Source: a virus. From it: 60,364 bases of DNA. This document shows positions 48,937 through 56,279 of the stretch, in pieces (position 1 is the stretch's first letter; each line of letters begins with the position of its first letter). The DNA lies in IMG/VR virus record IMGVR_UViG_3300045919_000149, positions 1-60,364 of that record. One strand, 5' to 3'. The notes below the pieces were generated by a model. That model saw only the letters and a program-made list of their open reading frames with translations. It was not told the DNA's origin and did not search any database. Made by a program: the position numbers and the translations under genes.

Positions 48937-49756
48937 GGCCTAACTCCTTGCGTAGTTCCAAGATCGCGTTTTGGCAACCCTCAAACGCACTGGTTAACTG
49001 TTCACCATGAGCCGACAGTACAAACTCAATAGCCTCCAGCGCCATCTGTGCTGCCTTGCGTAGACCGTCTTGGGGTGCGGCGTAGAGTGGGGTTACGTCC
49101 ATAGAGTAAGCATCTGCCAAGTGCTTATTCAGAAACACCTTGTAGCCATTGCCTTTAGTTGGCGAGTACCCCATCCAAGCCACAGGCTCCTGCACTGGCT
49201 CGGACTTTGGCTCCGCATCAAGCAACAGTCCATTGACAGAATCAATTGCTGCGGCCCAAACAGTTCGCGGGTCTGGACTGCCCTTGTATGGGCACCAGTC
49301 ATCGAACATCTGCTGCTCCATGAGCGGTGTGATGAACCCCACTTGCTCGGCCTCCCGCAGTTCTGCAAGTTCTTTGCGTAGTGCCAAGAGTTCAGCACCG
49401 TTGTTCTGTTGCATGGATGCCGCTTCTTTTAGTTCTGCGAGTTCTTTGCGTAGCGAGTCACGCTGTTCTTCCAATGATTTGCCAAGCTGAATAGCAAGGT
49501 CACGCTCCCTACGATAGTCCGCTTGTTCATGCAAGGTGTCGCACCATGCGCCGTGCAGCTTGCATTGCTCGGTGTTGGTGTCGCCATCAAACTTGCAAGC
49601 GCAGTGAGATTTCAATTCAGCCTTCAGCGCATCACGCTCACTGATAACTGCGCGGGTGTAGTCATGGTGCGCTTGCGTCCGGTTGTTGATGAACGCCATC
49701 TCAAGATGCGTCCACTTCCAGTTATGTTCTGGATGATCGAATACATTTTTGATCAT
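48929..49756 (-). CDS. Coiled-coil accessory protein, Ead/Ea22-like end (275 aa)
   Basis: A 275-residue protein with a long coiled coil (about 75-145, repeated RKELAEL and LRE), Cys pairs near 52-72, and a C-terminal part with DAEPKSEPVQEPVAWM and VTPLYAAPQ. That last pattern is common in phage Ead/Ea22-type accessory proteins. These are usually early-region genes of unknown role. GGAG precedes the ATG. Confidence 0.65.
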   Translation of the reverse strand: MIKNVFDHPEHNWKWTHLEMAFINNRTQAHHDYTRAVISERDALKAELKSHCACKFDGDTNTEQCKLHGAWCDTLHEQADYRRERDLAIQLGKSLEEQRDSLRKELAELKEAASMQQNNGAELLALRKELAELREAEQVGFITPLMEQQMFDDWCPYKGSPDPRTVWAAAIDSVNGLLLDAEPKSEPVQEPVAWMGYSPTKGNGYKVFLNKHLADAYSMDVTPLYAAPQDGLRKAAQMALEAIEFVLSAHGEQLTSAFEGCQNAILELRKELGHG

Positions 49757-50202
49757 GGATTCTCCAATGCTGCACGGGCAGCGTCAAATATCGCGTCAAA
49801 CTCTGCTTCTGTTTTGGGCGATTCATGGTTATCAAGCTCGTCAAGGAATGCATCGTCCTCAGTGATCGTTGCTTTGCGTACTGCGCGATACCGTTCAGCA
49901 TCGACACGCAAGTTGTCATCGTCTCGTATGTTCTTGGCAAGTAGGTCGTACTCTGCTTTCATAGCCTCAATATGCACCACAGAGCTATGACCCTCACGGG
50001 TTCCAAGAGAACTACTAATTGCCTCAAGCTCGGATAGCTGTGCTTTATTCTCTGTCCTCAGTGCATCAATCTCCGCTGCCTGCGACCTGAGCATTGCTGC
50101 TGCTTGGTGAACAGGGTGTTTAATGTCCGTAAAGGCGTAAGTGTCGGGATACGTTTCTTCAATCTCTGCTGCCAACTGCTCGGCGGTTTGTGCGGTGGTC
50201 AT
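49753..50202 (-). CDS. Ead/Ea22-like accessory protein (149 aa)
   Basis: A 149-residue acidic helical protein with a coiled coil (LRSQAAEIDALRTENKAQLSEL) and an 'AERYRAVRKA' motif typical of small phage accessory proteins. The start overlaps the upstream stop (ATGA). It is probably a paralogue in style of the neighbours, with no known activity. Confidence 0.65.
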   Translation of the reverse strand: MTTAQTAEQLAAEIEETYPDTYAFTDIKHPVHQAAAMLRSQAAEIDALRTENKAQLSELEAISSSLGTREGHSSVVHIEAMKAEYDLLAKNIRDDDNLRVDAERYRAVRKATITEDDAFLDELDNHESPKTEAEFDAIFDAARAALENP

Positions 50203-50534
50203 ACTTTTGCTTTCTGTGCCGCGAGGATGGCTCGGGCGAATTCGATATGCGACTCTGACCAGAACGCTTCACCAACAACTGCACACCGCACACCAATCTC
50301 ATTTATCTGCTCGTCCGTCAGTTCGGTGGGCTGTGGTGAAGCGAAAACCGGCAACGTCCCAAATAGCTTTGCAATAGGCTCCGACTGCTCCGGTGCTGCC
50401 AGATACTCTCGGGCTGCATCAGCGGCATCGAGTGCAGCGCACAGGGCGGCTCGTCCCTTGGCGTGGACTTGGTGTGTTGCAGCTACGTCAATCAGCTTAT
50501 CAATCAGCGGCAGTACGGTTTCTTTTAGGCTCAT
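50199..50534 (-). CDS. Accessory protein (111 aa)
   Basis: A 111-residue helical protein beginning MSLKETVLPLIDKL, with LTDEQINEIGVRC in the second half, a sequence pattern seen in phage early accessory proteins. I set the start at 50534, which has GGAG upstream and an ATGA overlap with the gene before it; the frame extends further only in shadow. Unknown role. Confidence 0.65.
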   Translation of the reverse strand: MSLKETVLPLIDKLIDVAATHQVHAKGRAALCAALDAADAAREYLAAPEQSEPIAKLFGTLPVFASPQPTELTDEQINEIGVRCAVVGEAFWSESHIEFARAILAAQKAKV

Positions 50535-50863
50535 TTCACACTCCCGATCACCGCCAGCGCAATGGCTTTCTGTGGTGTGTCGCCACTGCCGTGACTCCAC
50601 CCGTTAGGCGTGTTTGCCATCCACCAGCCTGCTGTGCCGTTCTTGCCGGGAAAGCATTCGTACTTCTCCGCAATCGGGCCAGCTACGGCCCAGTCACGGT
50701 AGTCGAAGATTCGATAGCCGTAAAACCACAGACCACCAGACTTCACGTTGTCACGGGGGTTGCCTGTGTGTACAACGGCAAGCGGGTCAATTCCTCTGGT
50801 GATAGTTACCAGCTTCCACCCAATCGCCAAGGCCAGCGCCTTTGATATTTCAAGATCGTTCAT
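50531..50863 (-). CDS. Hypothetical phage protein (110 aa)
   Basis: A 110-residue protein starting MNDLEISKALALAIGWK with aromatic-rich strands (GGLWFYGYRIFDYRDW) and a C-terminal helix DTPQKAIALAVIGSVK. The plan resembles small phage proteins with an alpha-beta-alpha fold such as NinX/ABA-type domains, and its neighbour is NinX-like. GGAGG precedes the ATG at 50863. Confidence 0.65.
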   Translation of the reverse strand: MNDLEISKALALAIGWKLVTITRGIDPLAVVHTGNPRDNVKSGGLWFYGYRIFDYRDWAVAGPIAEKYECFPGKNGTAGWWMANTPNGWSHGSGDTPQKAIALAVIGSVK

Positions 50864-51183
50864 TTCAGTTCCTCCGGTATCTCTACCTCGTCGCCCAGCT
50901 TGGACGCTACGTAACAGCGCATGGCTGCGATGAGTGGGGTAGGGCCAAAGCCAATGTGTGCAACGTCGATGCCTTCTCCGTTGAAGGATTCGGCAGACCA
51001 ATCGCTCTTGTGAACCTGCTTGCCAACGGTCATCTTCTCCCGCTCAATGATCGGGCCTCCCTGCGCCCAGTCTGTTGAATAGGCTGCTTGAGCCTCGCCG
51101 TACTCAGGCTGATACCAGTCCAGCCCCAGTGCTTCGCTCACCGCCCAGTCAAGGGCAGCGCCTGTCAATTCAGATGTTTTCAT
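50860..51183 (-). CDS. NinX-like (DUF2591) protein (107 aa)
   Basis: A 107-residue protein matching the DUF2591 pattern: LTGAALDWAVSEALGL, then YSTDWAQGGPIIERE, and a C-terminal PLIAAMRCYVASKLGDEVE. The family is found in lambdoid ninX loci and other phages; its activity is unknown. I set the start at 51183, which has AAGGAAG; the longer frame to 51267 is part of another gene. Confidence 0.88.
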   Translation of the reverse strand: MKTSELTGAALDWAVSEALGLDWYQPEYGEAQAAYSTDWAQGGPIIEREKMTVGKQVHKSDWSAESFNGEGIDVAHIGFGPTPLIAAMRCYVASKLGDEVEIPEELK

Positions 51184-51404
51184 GCTTGCTTCCTTGGGGC
51201 GTAGTGCCCCCGTTTGGTTGGTTGGTACACTTGCTTGGGTGCATACACTGCGATGCGCGGTTGCCACATGAAGTGCTCAAGGCGTGCAATCGCACGTTCA
51301 TAGACAGCGGCACACTTGGGTGCACCAGCTTCCATGAAGTACTGGTAGTGCCACTGATGACACTCGATGCTTTTTAGGCAATCATCCCGCTCGAATTTTT
51401 TCAC
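51180..51404 (-). CDS. Hypothetical protein, GTG start (74 aa)
   Basis: A 74-residue protein starting at a GTG at 51404 with AGGAGG four bases upstream. The body is aromatic and charged (HQWHYQYFMEAG, AAVYERAIARLEHFMW) with a basic tail PTKRGHYAPRKQA. It overlaps both neighbours by four bases. Not recognised. Confidence 0.65.
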   Translation of the reverse strand: MKKFERDDCLKSIECHQWHYQYFMEAGAPKCAAVYERAIARLEHFMWQPRIAVYAPKQVYQPTKRGHYAPRKQA

Positions 51405-51595
51405 GATTCCTCCTGTGCGTTGCCGCTCAGCGGTTCCAACTCGATAGCCTTGCTGCGCAAGTCCCACGCGGGTGTAGCGATGTAAATATCTTCAAAGCGT
51501 TGTAGTGCTTTCTCACGCGCCTTGTCGATGTTTTTGGCTTTGACGGTTATCTGCTCATAGCCTGTCAGTCGCACGTCGAATGTGTATGACTTCAT
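51401..51595 (-). CDS. Hypothetical protein (64 aa)
   Basis: A 64-residue protein: strand-rich N-terminus (MKSYTFDVRLTGYEQITVKA) followed by the helix KNIDKAREKALQRFEDIYI, the look of a small alpha-beta domain also seen in other phages. The ATG at 51595 overlaps the lipoprotein stop. Function unknown. Confidence 0.65.
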   Translation of the reverse strand: MKSYTFDVRLTGYEQITVKAKNIDKAREKALQRFEDIYIATPAWDLRSKAIELEPLSGNAQEES

Positions 51596-51744
51596 TTGCA
51601 ACTCCACACAATCGTCTTGGTTTCGTCAGCGGCTGAGCACACCGTGAACTCTTGCATTACGATGTAGTCTTTGATGCGAAGCCGCGCGACCGGTTGACCA
51701 GTGCTGCAGCCAGCAAGCATGAGCACGATGAGTAAGTACTTCAT
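51592..51744 (-). CDS. Small lipoprotein (50 aa)
   Basis: A 50-residue protein, MKYLLIVLMLAGC at the start: a positively charged then hydrophobic signal with the lipobox L-A-G-C, Cys at residue 13. The mature part is about 38 residues with two further Cys. The ATG at 51744 overlaps the preceding stop, and its own stop overlaps the next ATG, so it is a real member of the coupled operon. Small phage lipoproteins in early regions can block superinfection at the outer membrane, which is a possible role here. Confidence 0.7.
   Translation of the reverse strand: MKYLLIVLMLAGCSTGQPVARLRIKDYIVMQEFTVCSAADETKTIVWSCK
51696..51706 (+). repeat. GACCAGTGCTG motif, copy in lipoprotein gene
   Basis: An exact copy, encoding Ser-Thr-Gly on the coding strand directly after the lipobox Cys. 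Confidence 0.5.
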
Positions 51745-52475
51745 GGCATTTCCTTGAATGATTCGTTATATTGAGGAACGTCACCGAGTGGATATACCTT
51801 ATCCACTGCGGCCTTCGCGCCGTTTTGTTTAATATAGCAGGCCAACCCGGTCGGGTCAAACAACTCATTAGTTATATATGCGTTGCGTATAGTGTCCCAG
51901 TTCACATATACAGCCCCGGGCTCCATGACCTTGGACATAGCCTCGAACGGGCGCAGCCACAGCTTGAATGCCTTGCGATCGGCCTTACGCTGGGGCGATG
52001 TGATATCGCCTAACCGTGCTGGGCAGTCGCGTGACTTGGCTACATACAACAGGTTGTCTACCAAGCGTAGCTGTACCGGAAACACCAAGCCGGATTTCTC
52101 CGGGTTCATGCCGATCAGAACTTCTTTGCCGTGGGTAGTCTTGCGGGTGTAGTTGGCTGCACCAAAGCCCAGTACATCCCACTGGAAGCTCGATGAACTC
52201 TGGCTGCCATGCACGTTGTACCAGACCTCACGCTGCTCGCTGGTGCCGATTTGCTCGGGTTTGTAGTAGCGTGCCATCGATGTGGAGTACAGCACCACGT
52301 CATAGTAATCCTTGCCGCGCAGAACATACATGTGGGGCTTACGCAGGTTGTCGAGTGGGCGCATGTTTTCGTACCACGCCTTAGCCCGGGTGCCTAGAGG
52401 TTTGTCAAAGAACGCTGCGCACTCTTCGTAGTTGCGTGCGTACTTTGCGTGTCGTGTTTGTAGTCCGAATGCCAT
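51741..52475 (-). CDS. Hypothetical protein (244 aa)
   Basis: A 244-residue soluble protein with many aromatic residues (KAWYENMRPLDNLRKPHMYVL, DYYDVVLYSTSMARYYKPEQ). It has no motif I can place. I chose the ATG at 52475, one base after the upstream stop; the frame start at 52520 lies in the neighbouring gene. It may be a nucleic acid-related or host-directed protein; nothing decides. Confidence 0.7.
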   Translation of the reverse strand: MAFGLQTRHAKYARNYEECAAFFDKPLGTRAKAWYENMRPLDNLRKPHMYVLRGKDYYDVVLYSTSMARYYKPEQIGTSEQREVWYNVHGSQSSSSFQWDVLGFGAANYTRKTTHGKEVLIGMNPEKSGLVFPVQLRLVDNLLYVAKSRDCPARLGDITSPQRKADRKAFKLWLRPFEAMSKVMEPGAVYVNWDTIRNAYITNELFDPTGLACYIKQNGAKAAVDKVYPLGDVPQYNESFKEMP

Positions 52476-52476
52476 G

Positions 52477-52632
52477 TTACTTAGGCTCCACGATTTTGCA
52501 CTCGATACGACCGCCGCCAACCATACCGGCGCTGCCGTATTTCTGGCATTCGCGTACTGTGGCTTGATCGCCCAACAGATTGCCGATTACTATGTACATA
52601 ATAAAAATGCCTACGTATGCAAGTGTTTGCAT
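52477..52632 (-). CDS. Small membrane protein (51 aa)
   Basis: A 51-residue protein with one hydrophobic segment at the N-terminus (LAYVGIFIMYIVIGNLLG) and a short hydrophilic tail with two Cys. The ATG at 52632 has AAGGAG upstream (leader AACTCAAGGA is shared with other genes). It could be an inner-membrane peptide that interferes with the host; the role is unknown. Confidence 0.65.
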   Translation of the reverse strand: MQTLAYVGIFIMYIVIGNLLGDQATVRECQKYGSAGMVGGGRIECKIVEPK

Positions 52633-52794
52633 GTCATATCTCCTTGAGTTAAATGTGGTGGGGTATGCGTTCCACGCCCACCGCGTGGTATCAGGTCTTG
52701 CCCGTGCAAAGTCACTTGCCAAGGCCACGGTGCAAGGCCCGCTCTCTCATAGACGCACCCATCAAGAGCGGGCTCAGATGACGCCTTGGCTCAG
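52633..52794 (-). other. 162-bp intergenic region with inverted repeats
   Basis: No gene seen. GCCCGCTCT (52737-52745) pairs perfectly with AGAGCGGGC (52765-52773) over a 19-base loop, and CCACGC pairs with GCGTGG just upstream (near 52673-52690). It is one of the few true gaps in the leftward operon, right after the metalloprotease/VWA gene. Neither stem has a U-run, so it could be an RNA structure, a processing site or a promoter region. Confidence 0.55.
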
Positions 52795-53952
52795 TTATTC
52801 CATATCAAAGTGAATTGTCTCTCCGTGCGATGCAACTTTGTCGGAGCTGATGCACCACACAACCGGGTAGCCCGGGTCGGTGCCAAAGCCGGTGTATCCA
52901 TCGGTCAGGCAGACAAATACCTCGGGGGTGATGTTCTCAGCCGCGCACCAGCGAAAGCCCGCTGTCATGTCCGTGCCGCCGCAGCCGTCATACTCCAGCG
53001 ATACCTCTTCGCCCTGCTCGAACACAACGTGCTTCTGCACCCGTGTATCCACGTAGATGACGTGCACGCGCTCGGGGTTGCACATCTCCACGATACGCGC
53101 GAAGTGGCCCGCGTAGTAGCTCATCTCCTTCTTGGTCACTGAGCCCGACACATCGACTTCCAGCACGATGGTGCCCATGGTTTGCGCCTGACCAGTGCTG
53201 GGCAGGTAAGTACCCGCGCCGCTGTAGCGACGGTTCGGCCGAGCCCACGTGTAGCCTGACTGGATGAACTTGACCATGTGGCGCTCAAGGATTTCATACC
53301 ATGGCGTCTTGACCGCAAGTATCTGGGCCACCAGCTTCTCCAGCACACTGGGCATCTTGCCCTGCATCTTGGCTGCCTGCGCTGCTTGAGCGATCTCGTT
53401 CTGCAGCTCATGGGTATGCTCTTCGATCTGCTCGGGAGTCAGAGGCTCACCGGACTCGTCGATGTCACCGCCGATACCGCCCGGGTTATCGTCGTCATCG
53501 TCACCGAAGCCGTCGTATATATGGTCAGCGGTCTGGTCCATGGACCCGGGCATGTTGATGCCACCGTCGATAAAGTCGCCGACCTTGCATTGAATCAGTG
53601 TGTCGTTGATGACTGCATCACCTGCACGATTCCAGCGCCCGGGTTTGCGGTGGCCGCGCCGGTTGATGTGGTCGAAGAGTTCGTGACCGACCTCATGGCA
53701 CAGCAGAAACTGCAGGTTACCCACAGTAAAGTCTTTGGCCCAGCGTGGGTTGACTTTGATCTGGCCTTGCCGGTTGATGCTGGCTGTGGGCACGTTGTAG
53801 TCGTATATGACTTCGCGCTTGAGCAGGATGACCGCCCAGAACGGATGCTGCAGAACGATCTGCGTCTTGGCCTTGCTGACGTTGAAGTCAAAGACCTTGA
53901 GTTCACTTGCGGTGAGTACGTTGGTTGAGTGGGTTGGCAGGACTTGGGTCAC
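52795..53952 (-). CDS. Zincin-VWA protein (DUF2201-like, 385 aa)
   Basis: Two domains. The N-terminal part carries the metallopeptidase motif CHEVGHELFDH (His86, Glu87, His90). A very acidic linker follows (about 148-185, FGDDDDDNPGG). The C-terminal von Willebrand A domain has an intact MIDAS: DVSGS at 267-271, GGTDMT near 325-330 and LTDG at 349-352. This is the plan of the VWA-like/putative metallopeptidase family (COG3864-type) that usually partners with MoxR AAA+ ATPases. The GTG start at 53952 has GAGG upstream. It is likely a substrate-adaptor or protease in a remodelling complex with the ATPase at 56260-57276. Confidence 0.85.
   Translation of the reverse strand: MTQVLPTHSTNVLTASELKVFDFNVSKAKTQIVLQHPFWAVILLKREVIYDYNVPTASINRQGQIKVNPRWAKDFTVGNLQFLLCHEVGHELFDHINRRGHRKPGRWNRAGDAVINDTLIQCKVGDFIDGGINMPGSMDQTADHIYDGFGDDDDDNPGGIGGDIDESGEPLTPEQIEEHTHELQNEIAQAAQAAKMQGKMPSVLEKLVAQILAVKTPWYEILERHMVKFIQSGYTWARPNRRYSGAGTYLPSTGQAQTMGTIVLEVDVSGSVTKKEMSYYAGHFARIVEMCNPERVHVIYVDTRVQKHVVFEQGEEVSLEYDGCGGTDMTAGFRWCAAENITPEVFVCLTDGYTGFGTDPGYPVVWCISSDKVASHGETIHFDME
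53190..53200 (+). repeat. GACCAGTGCTG motif, copy in zincin-VWA gene
   Basis: An exact copy, read on the coding strand as Ser-Thr-Gly, between the two domains of the protein. Confidence 0.5.
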
Positions 53953-54151
53953 GGTAATACCTCGGTTTAGTAAAGTGGGGGTCGCCCTCTTCGATAGAGC
54001 GAATCTGGGCGCTTAGCTCTTTGAGCCATGCGTGGTTGAACGGGACCAACCAATCCTTGTGGCCACCGGCCAGCAGAAACTCAGCCTTGAGCCCTGCATA
54101 GCGCAGCCGTCTATCCTTGCGGGTTTGCTGCAGTCGGTGCTTGCGTTTCAC
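53903..54151 (-). CDS. Basic hypothetical protein (82 aa)
   Basis: An 82-residue basic protein (MKRKHRLQQTRKDRRLRYAG at the start) whose last 16 residues overlap the zincin-VWA gene by 50 bp out of frame. Its upstream boundary is an ATGA overlap. The basic N-terminus suggests nucleic acid binding. Not recognised. Confidence 0.6.
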   Translation of the reverse strand: MKRKHRLQQTRKDRRLRYAGLKAEFLLAGGHKDWLVPFNHAWLKELSAQIRSIEEGDPHFTKPRYYRDPSPANPLNQRTHRK

Positions 54152-54357
54152 TTCATCTTCTCTTGGGCGATCATGCCCGCCACGTAGTCCTTGTTGAGCA
54201 TGCTGACCGACACCTTCTGGTCGGGTGCCAGCGTGTAGACATACCCCGGGCCCGACTCGTAGGTAGCCTTCAGCGGCACAAGCTCGGCTATGGCCTCGGC
54301 CAAGCGCAGGGGCAGCATGAACGTGCCCTCGAATTGAACGTATGCTTCAGGTTTCAT
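54148..54357 (-). CDS. Hypothetical protein (69 aa)
   Basis: A 69-residue protein with FEGTFMLPLRLAEAIAELVPL in the centre and a C-terminal VSMLNKDYVAGMIAQEKMK. GGGAG precedes the ATG at 54357, which overlaps the 38-residue gene's stop. It looks like a small alpha-beta protein. Unknown. Confidence 0.65.
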   Translation of the reverse strand: MKPEAYVQFEGTFMLPLRLAEAIAELVPLKATYESGPGYVYTLAPDQKVSVSMLNKDYVAGMIAQEKMK

Positions 54358-54470
54358 GTGAACTCCCATGTAATGTCTTTGTTGAAACGACGGCGCTTTA
54401 CCCAGTAGGGCAGCGCCCAGCCCACGTTGGTTTCGACAACGATGAGTCGTCGTTTAAGGTAGACCCTCAT
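54354..54470 (-). CDS. Very small basic protein (38 aa)
   Basis: A 38-residue protein reading MRVYLKRRLIVVETNVGWAL at its start, with ATGA overlaps on both sides and AAGGAG six bases before the ATG. The double coupling makes it credible despite its length. It is basic and aromatic. Function unknown. Confidence 0.65.
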   Translation of the reverse strand: MRVYLKRRLIVVETNVGWALPYWVKRRRFNKDITWEFT

Positions 54471-54724
54471 TCCATTCTCCTTGCAATGTAATCGGCTATC
54501 GCCGCGTTGATGGCATCCATCCGGTTAGCTTCCGGGTTGATGCTCGGGTTGCTCCAGTCGCTGTTGCCCTTGGGTCCGTTGGTCAGGCAGCTCTGCCACG
54601 TCCACCCACCTTGGGGCTCGGGGTACACGGAGCCGATGATGTACCCCTTGTCATCCTTGATGTACTGGTGGCGCGGTGTGTGGCTAAGCCACGGGTTGGG
54701 TGCTTCCTCGCAGGTAAAGATCAT
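54467..54724 (-). CDS. Hypothetical protein (85 aa)
   Basis: An 85-residue protein with PNPWLSHTPRHQYIKDDKGY and GGWTWQSCLTNGPKGNSDW; a C-terminal helix NAAIADYIARRME. Two adjacent ATGs exist (54727 and 54724). I prefer 54724 because the ribosome site GGAGG then has four bases of spacing and not one. No family known. Confidence 0.6.
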   Translation of the reverse strand: MIFTCEEAPNPWLSHTPRHQYIKDDKGYIIGSVYPEPQGGWTWQSCLTNGPKGNSDWSNPSINPEANRMDAINAAIADYIARRME

Positions 54725-54915
54725 CATGCCTCCAGTTTGATTGCCACCCAGTGTGCGACCAGTGCTGCTTTGGCGTCCTTGCAGTAACGCACGCGGTGTT
54801 GTGAGCCCTCGGCAGCCCATATCCAGACGCGCTTACTGTGCCGAAATACCATGCCCATGGTGCCGCCTTTGTCACCGCGCAGTAGCCAGCCATTGGGGCA
54901 CTTCACCCAATTCAC
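54724..54915 (-). CDS. Hypothetical protein, GTG start (63 aa)
   Basis: A 63-residue basic protein (CPNGWLLRGDKGGTMGMVF) ending with the helix AALVAHWVAIKLEA, which is close to the ends of the Cys-rich proteins in this block. The GTG at 54915 overlaps the upstream stop. Its Ala-Leu-Val codons carry an exact GACCAGTGCTG. Confidence 0.6.
   Translation of the reverse strand: MNWVKCPNGWLLRGDKGGTMGMVFRHSKRVWIWAAEGSQHRVRYCKDAKAALVAHWVAIKLEA
54758..54768 (+). repeat. GACCAGTGCTG motif, copy in 54724-54915 gene
   Basis: An exact copy, encoding Ala-Ala-Leu-Val on the coding strand. Confidence 0.5.
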
Positions 54916-55814
54916 GAAAAGTAGTCGGCCAACTTCTTCGTTGCCGCCTCCAGATTCGCCTTGGCCGTTGCACGCACATCTTCGTCGCCCTTGATGCTGT
55001 CGATGCTGAACGTGTAGCCCTTGACCATACGCTCGATCTCAGCGATTTCAGTCAGCAGGGCAGGTGAGGCATCGATCGCCAGCTTGCGGGCCAGCTTGCA
55101 TCCATCCAGCACGTTCTCCAGCACGCTTGCATGGAAGCGCTCACCCTTCTCGCCCTTGTAGGTGCCAAGCCGTGTGGTCAGGTACTCAAGGGGCTTCAAC
55201 ATGCGCTCGATGGTTGCGTTGTTGGTATCCGCCAGCATCTCGCTGAACTGGGCACGCACAGCTTCCTTATCGGCGTCGTCCATGTCAAAGAGCGGGTGGG
55301 ACTCGTTGGGCAGTGGCACCATGCGGAAGTCAAAGCTGATGCGCTGGCCGAACTCGATGGCGCTTGGATACTGACTCGGGTCGGCTGCACCGTGCACCTT
55401 GCCGTAGTTGCGGTAGGCGATGTCATCGAGTACCAACTGGTCGTAAACCGGCAGTACGTGGGTCTTGTGTGTATCCACCACAGCGATCAACTGGCGCAAC
55501 CCGTTGGTGTACTCGAAGATGTTATCGCCGCGCACCAGCCGCTTGTCGCCGCAGCGCTCGGTGTTGTCGCAGTGGTAGGCGTATACCTCAGACACTGCCT
55601 TCATGAGCTTCCAGACCGGCGTGCCTTCCTTGCGGAACAGCTTGGTAAAAGCGGTGGCCGATGCGTCTGAGTTGCGCAGCAGGGCCGTAGCCGTGTTGTC
55701 GCGCTTGACCAGTGTTGTCCTGCGGATAACCAGCTTGGCTTCGATGGCCTTGTCGCTGAGTTTCGCGATCTTGGGTTCGACGGATGTGTCGATGCTTGTC
55801 CAGTTCATTGTCAT
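54912..55814 (-). CDS. Third component of the AAA+/VWA operon (300 aa)
   Basis: A 300-residue helical protein between the zincin-VWA and MoxR genes. Features are an N-terminal basic part (LVIRRTTLVKRDNT), a centre with YAYHCDNTERCGDKRL, and charged helices in the C-terminal half (LLTEIAEIERMVKGYTFSID). In phages with MoxR/VWA pairs a third protein of this size is often present, sometimes of the DUF3150 type. The similarity here is only in size and helical content. It may bridge the ATPase and the VWA protein. GGAG precedes the ATG at 55814. Confidence 0.7.
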   Translation of the reverse strand: MTMNWTSIDTSVEPKIAKLSDKAIEAKLVIRRTTLVKRDNTATALLRNSDASATAFTKLFRKEGTPVWKLMKAVSEVYAYHCDNTERCGDKRLVRGDNIFEYTNGLRQLIAVVDTHKTHVLPVYDQLVLDDIAYRNYGKVHGAADPSQYPSAIEFGQRISFDFRMVPLPNESHPLFDMDDADKEAVRAQFSEMLADTNNATIERMLKPLEYLTTRLGTYKGEKGERFHASVLENVLDGCKLARKLAIDASPALLTEIAEIERMVKGYTFSIDSIKGDEDVRATAKANLEAATKKLADYFS

Positions 55815-55815
55815 T

Positions 55816-56025
55816 TCAGTTCTCCAGTTTCAGAGTGATGTAAGCAAGCCGTGAGGCTTCGTGGTCTTCTATCCAAATGCATTTGTGTGTATAGCATCCT
55901 CCTATTGCGTCGCTCAGTTGGGTGCAGCGCTGGTCCTCGAATGTTTCGCCCTCGGTCTGGGCGTTGTGGTTGACTGCGCACCCGTCGCAGTCGTGTATCT
56001 CTGGCACGCGGATGTATGTGGTCAT
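55816..56025 (-). CDS. Cys-rich small protein, family member 1 (69 aa)
   Basis: Sixty-nine residues with C-x2-C at HDCDGCAV, a third Cys at RCTQL, and C-x4-C at CYTHKC. It ends in an aromatic strand and helix, CIWIEDHEASRLAYITLKLEN. The five Cys could bind zinc. It is one of at least seven proteins of this plan between 55.8 and 59.3 kb. The gene ends two bases before the start of the 300-residue gene. Confidence 0.75.
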   Translation of the reverse strand: MTTYIRVPEIHDCDGCAVNHNAQTEGETFEDQRCTQLSDAIGGCYTHKCIWIEDHEASRLAYITLKLEN

Positions 56026-56279
56026 GATGCTTCCAGCTTGAGTGCGATGTATTCAGCCAAGCCTTCGGGGGTGTCAGGTATCCAGATGGTCGAGCCACAC
56101 CAGTCACCATCAAGTGCTTCCTTGATGGCGGCACAACCCGGGCTGCGCATAGTCTCGTGGCCGTTGCGGAAGCTGCAACCCATGCACATCAATTCCCCTT
56201 CGTTATCGTCGCCGTTGGTGTAGGCGATGGGCTCAGGCATACGCTTGTATGCCCTGCCTCTATATGAGAACGTCTGCAT
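56022..56279 (-). CDS. Cys-rich small protein, family member 2 (85 aa)
   Basis: An 85-residue protein whose start at 56279 lies inside the end of the MoxR gene (20-bp overlap, different frame). It begins with a beta motif MQTFSYRGRAYKR, then LMCMGCSF (C-x2-C), PGCAA, DWCGST and the family ending TIWIPDTPEGLAEYIALKLEAS in two parts. The four Cys spacing is like the other members. Start choice rests on the frame; the ribosome site is weak. Confidence 0.7.
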   Translation of the reverse strand: MQTFSYRGRAYKRMPEPIAYTNGDDNEGELMCMGCSFRNGHETMRSPGCAAIKEALDGDWCGSTIWIPDTPEGLAEYIALKLEAS

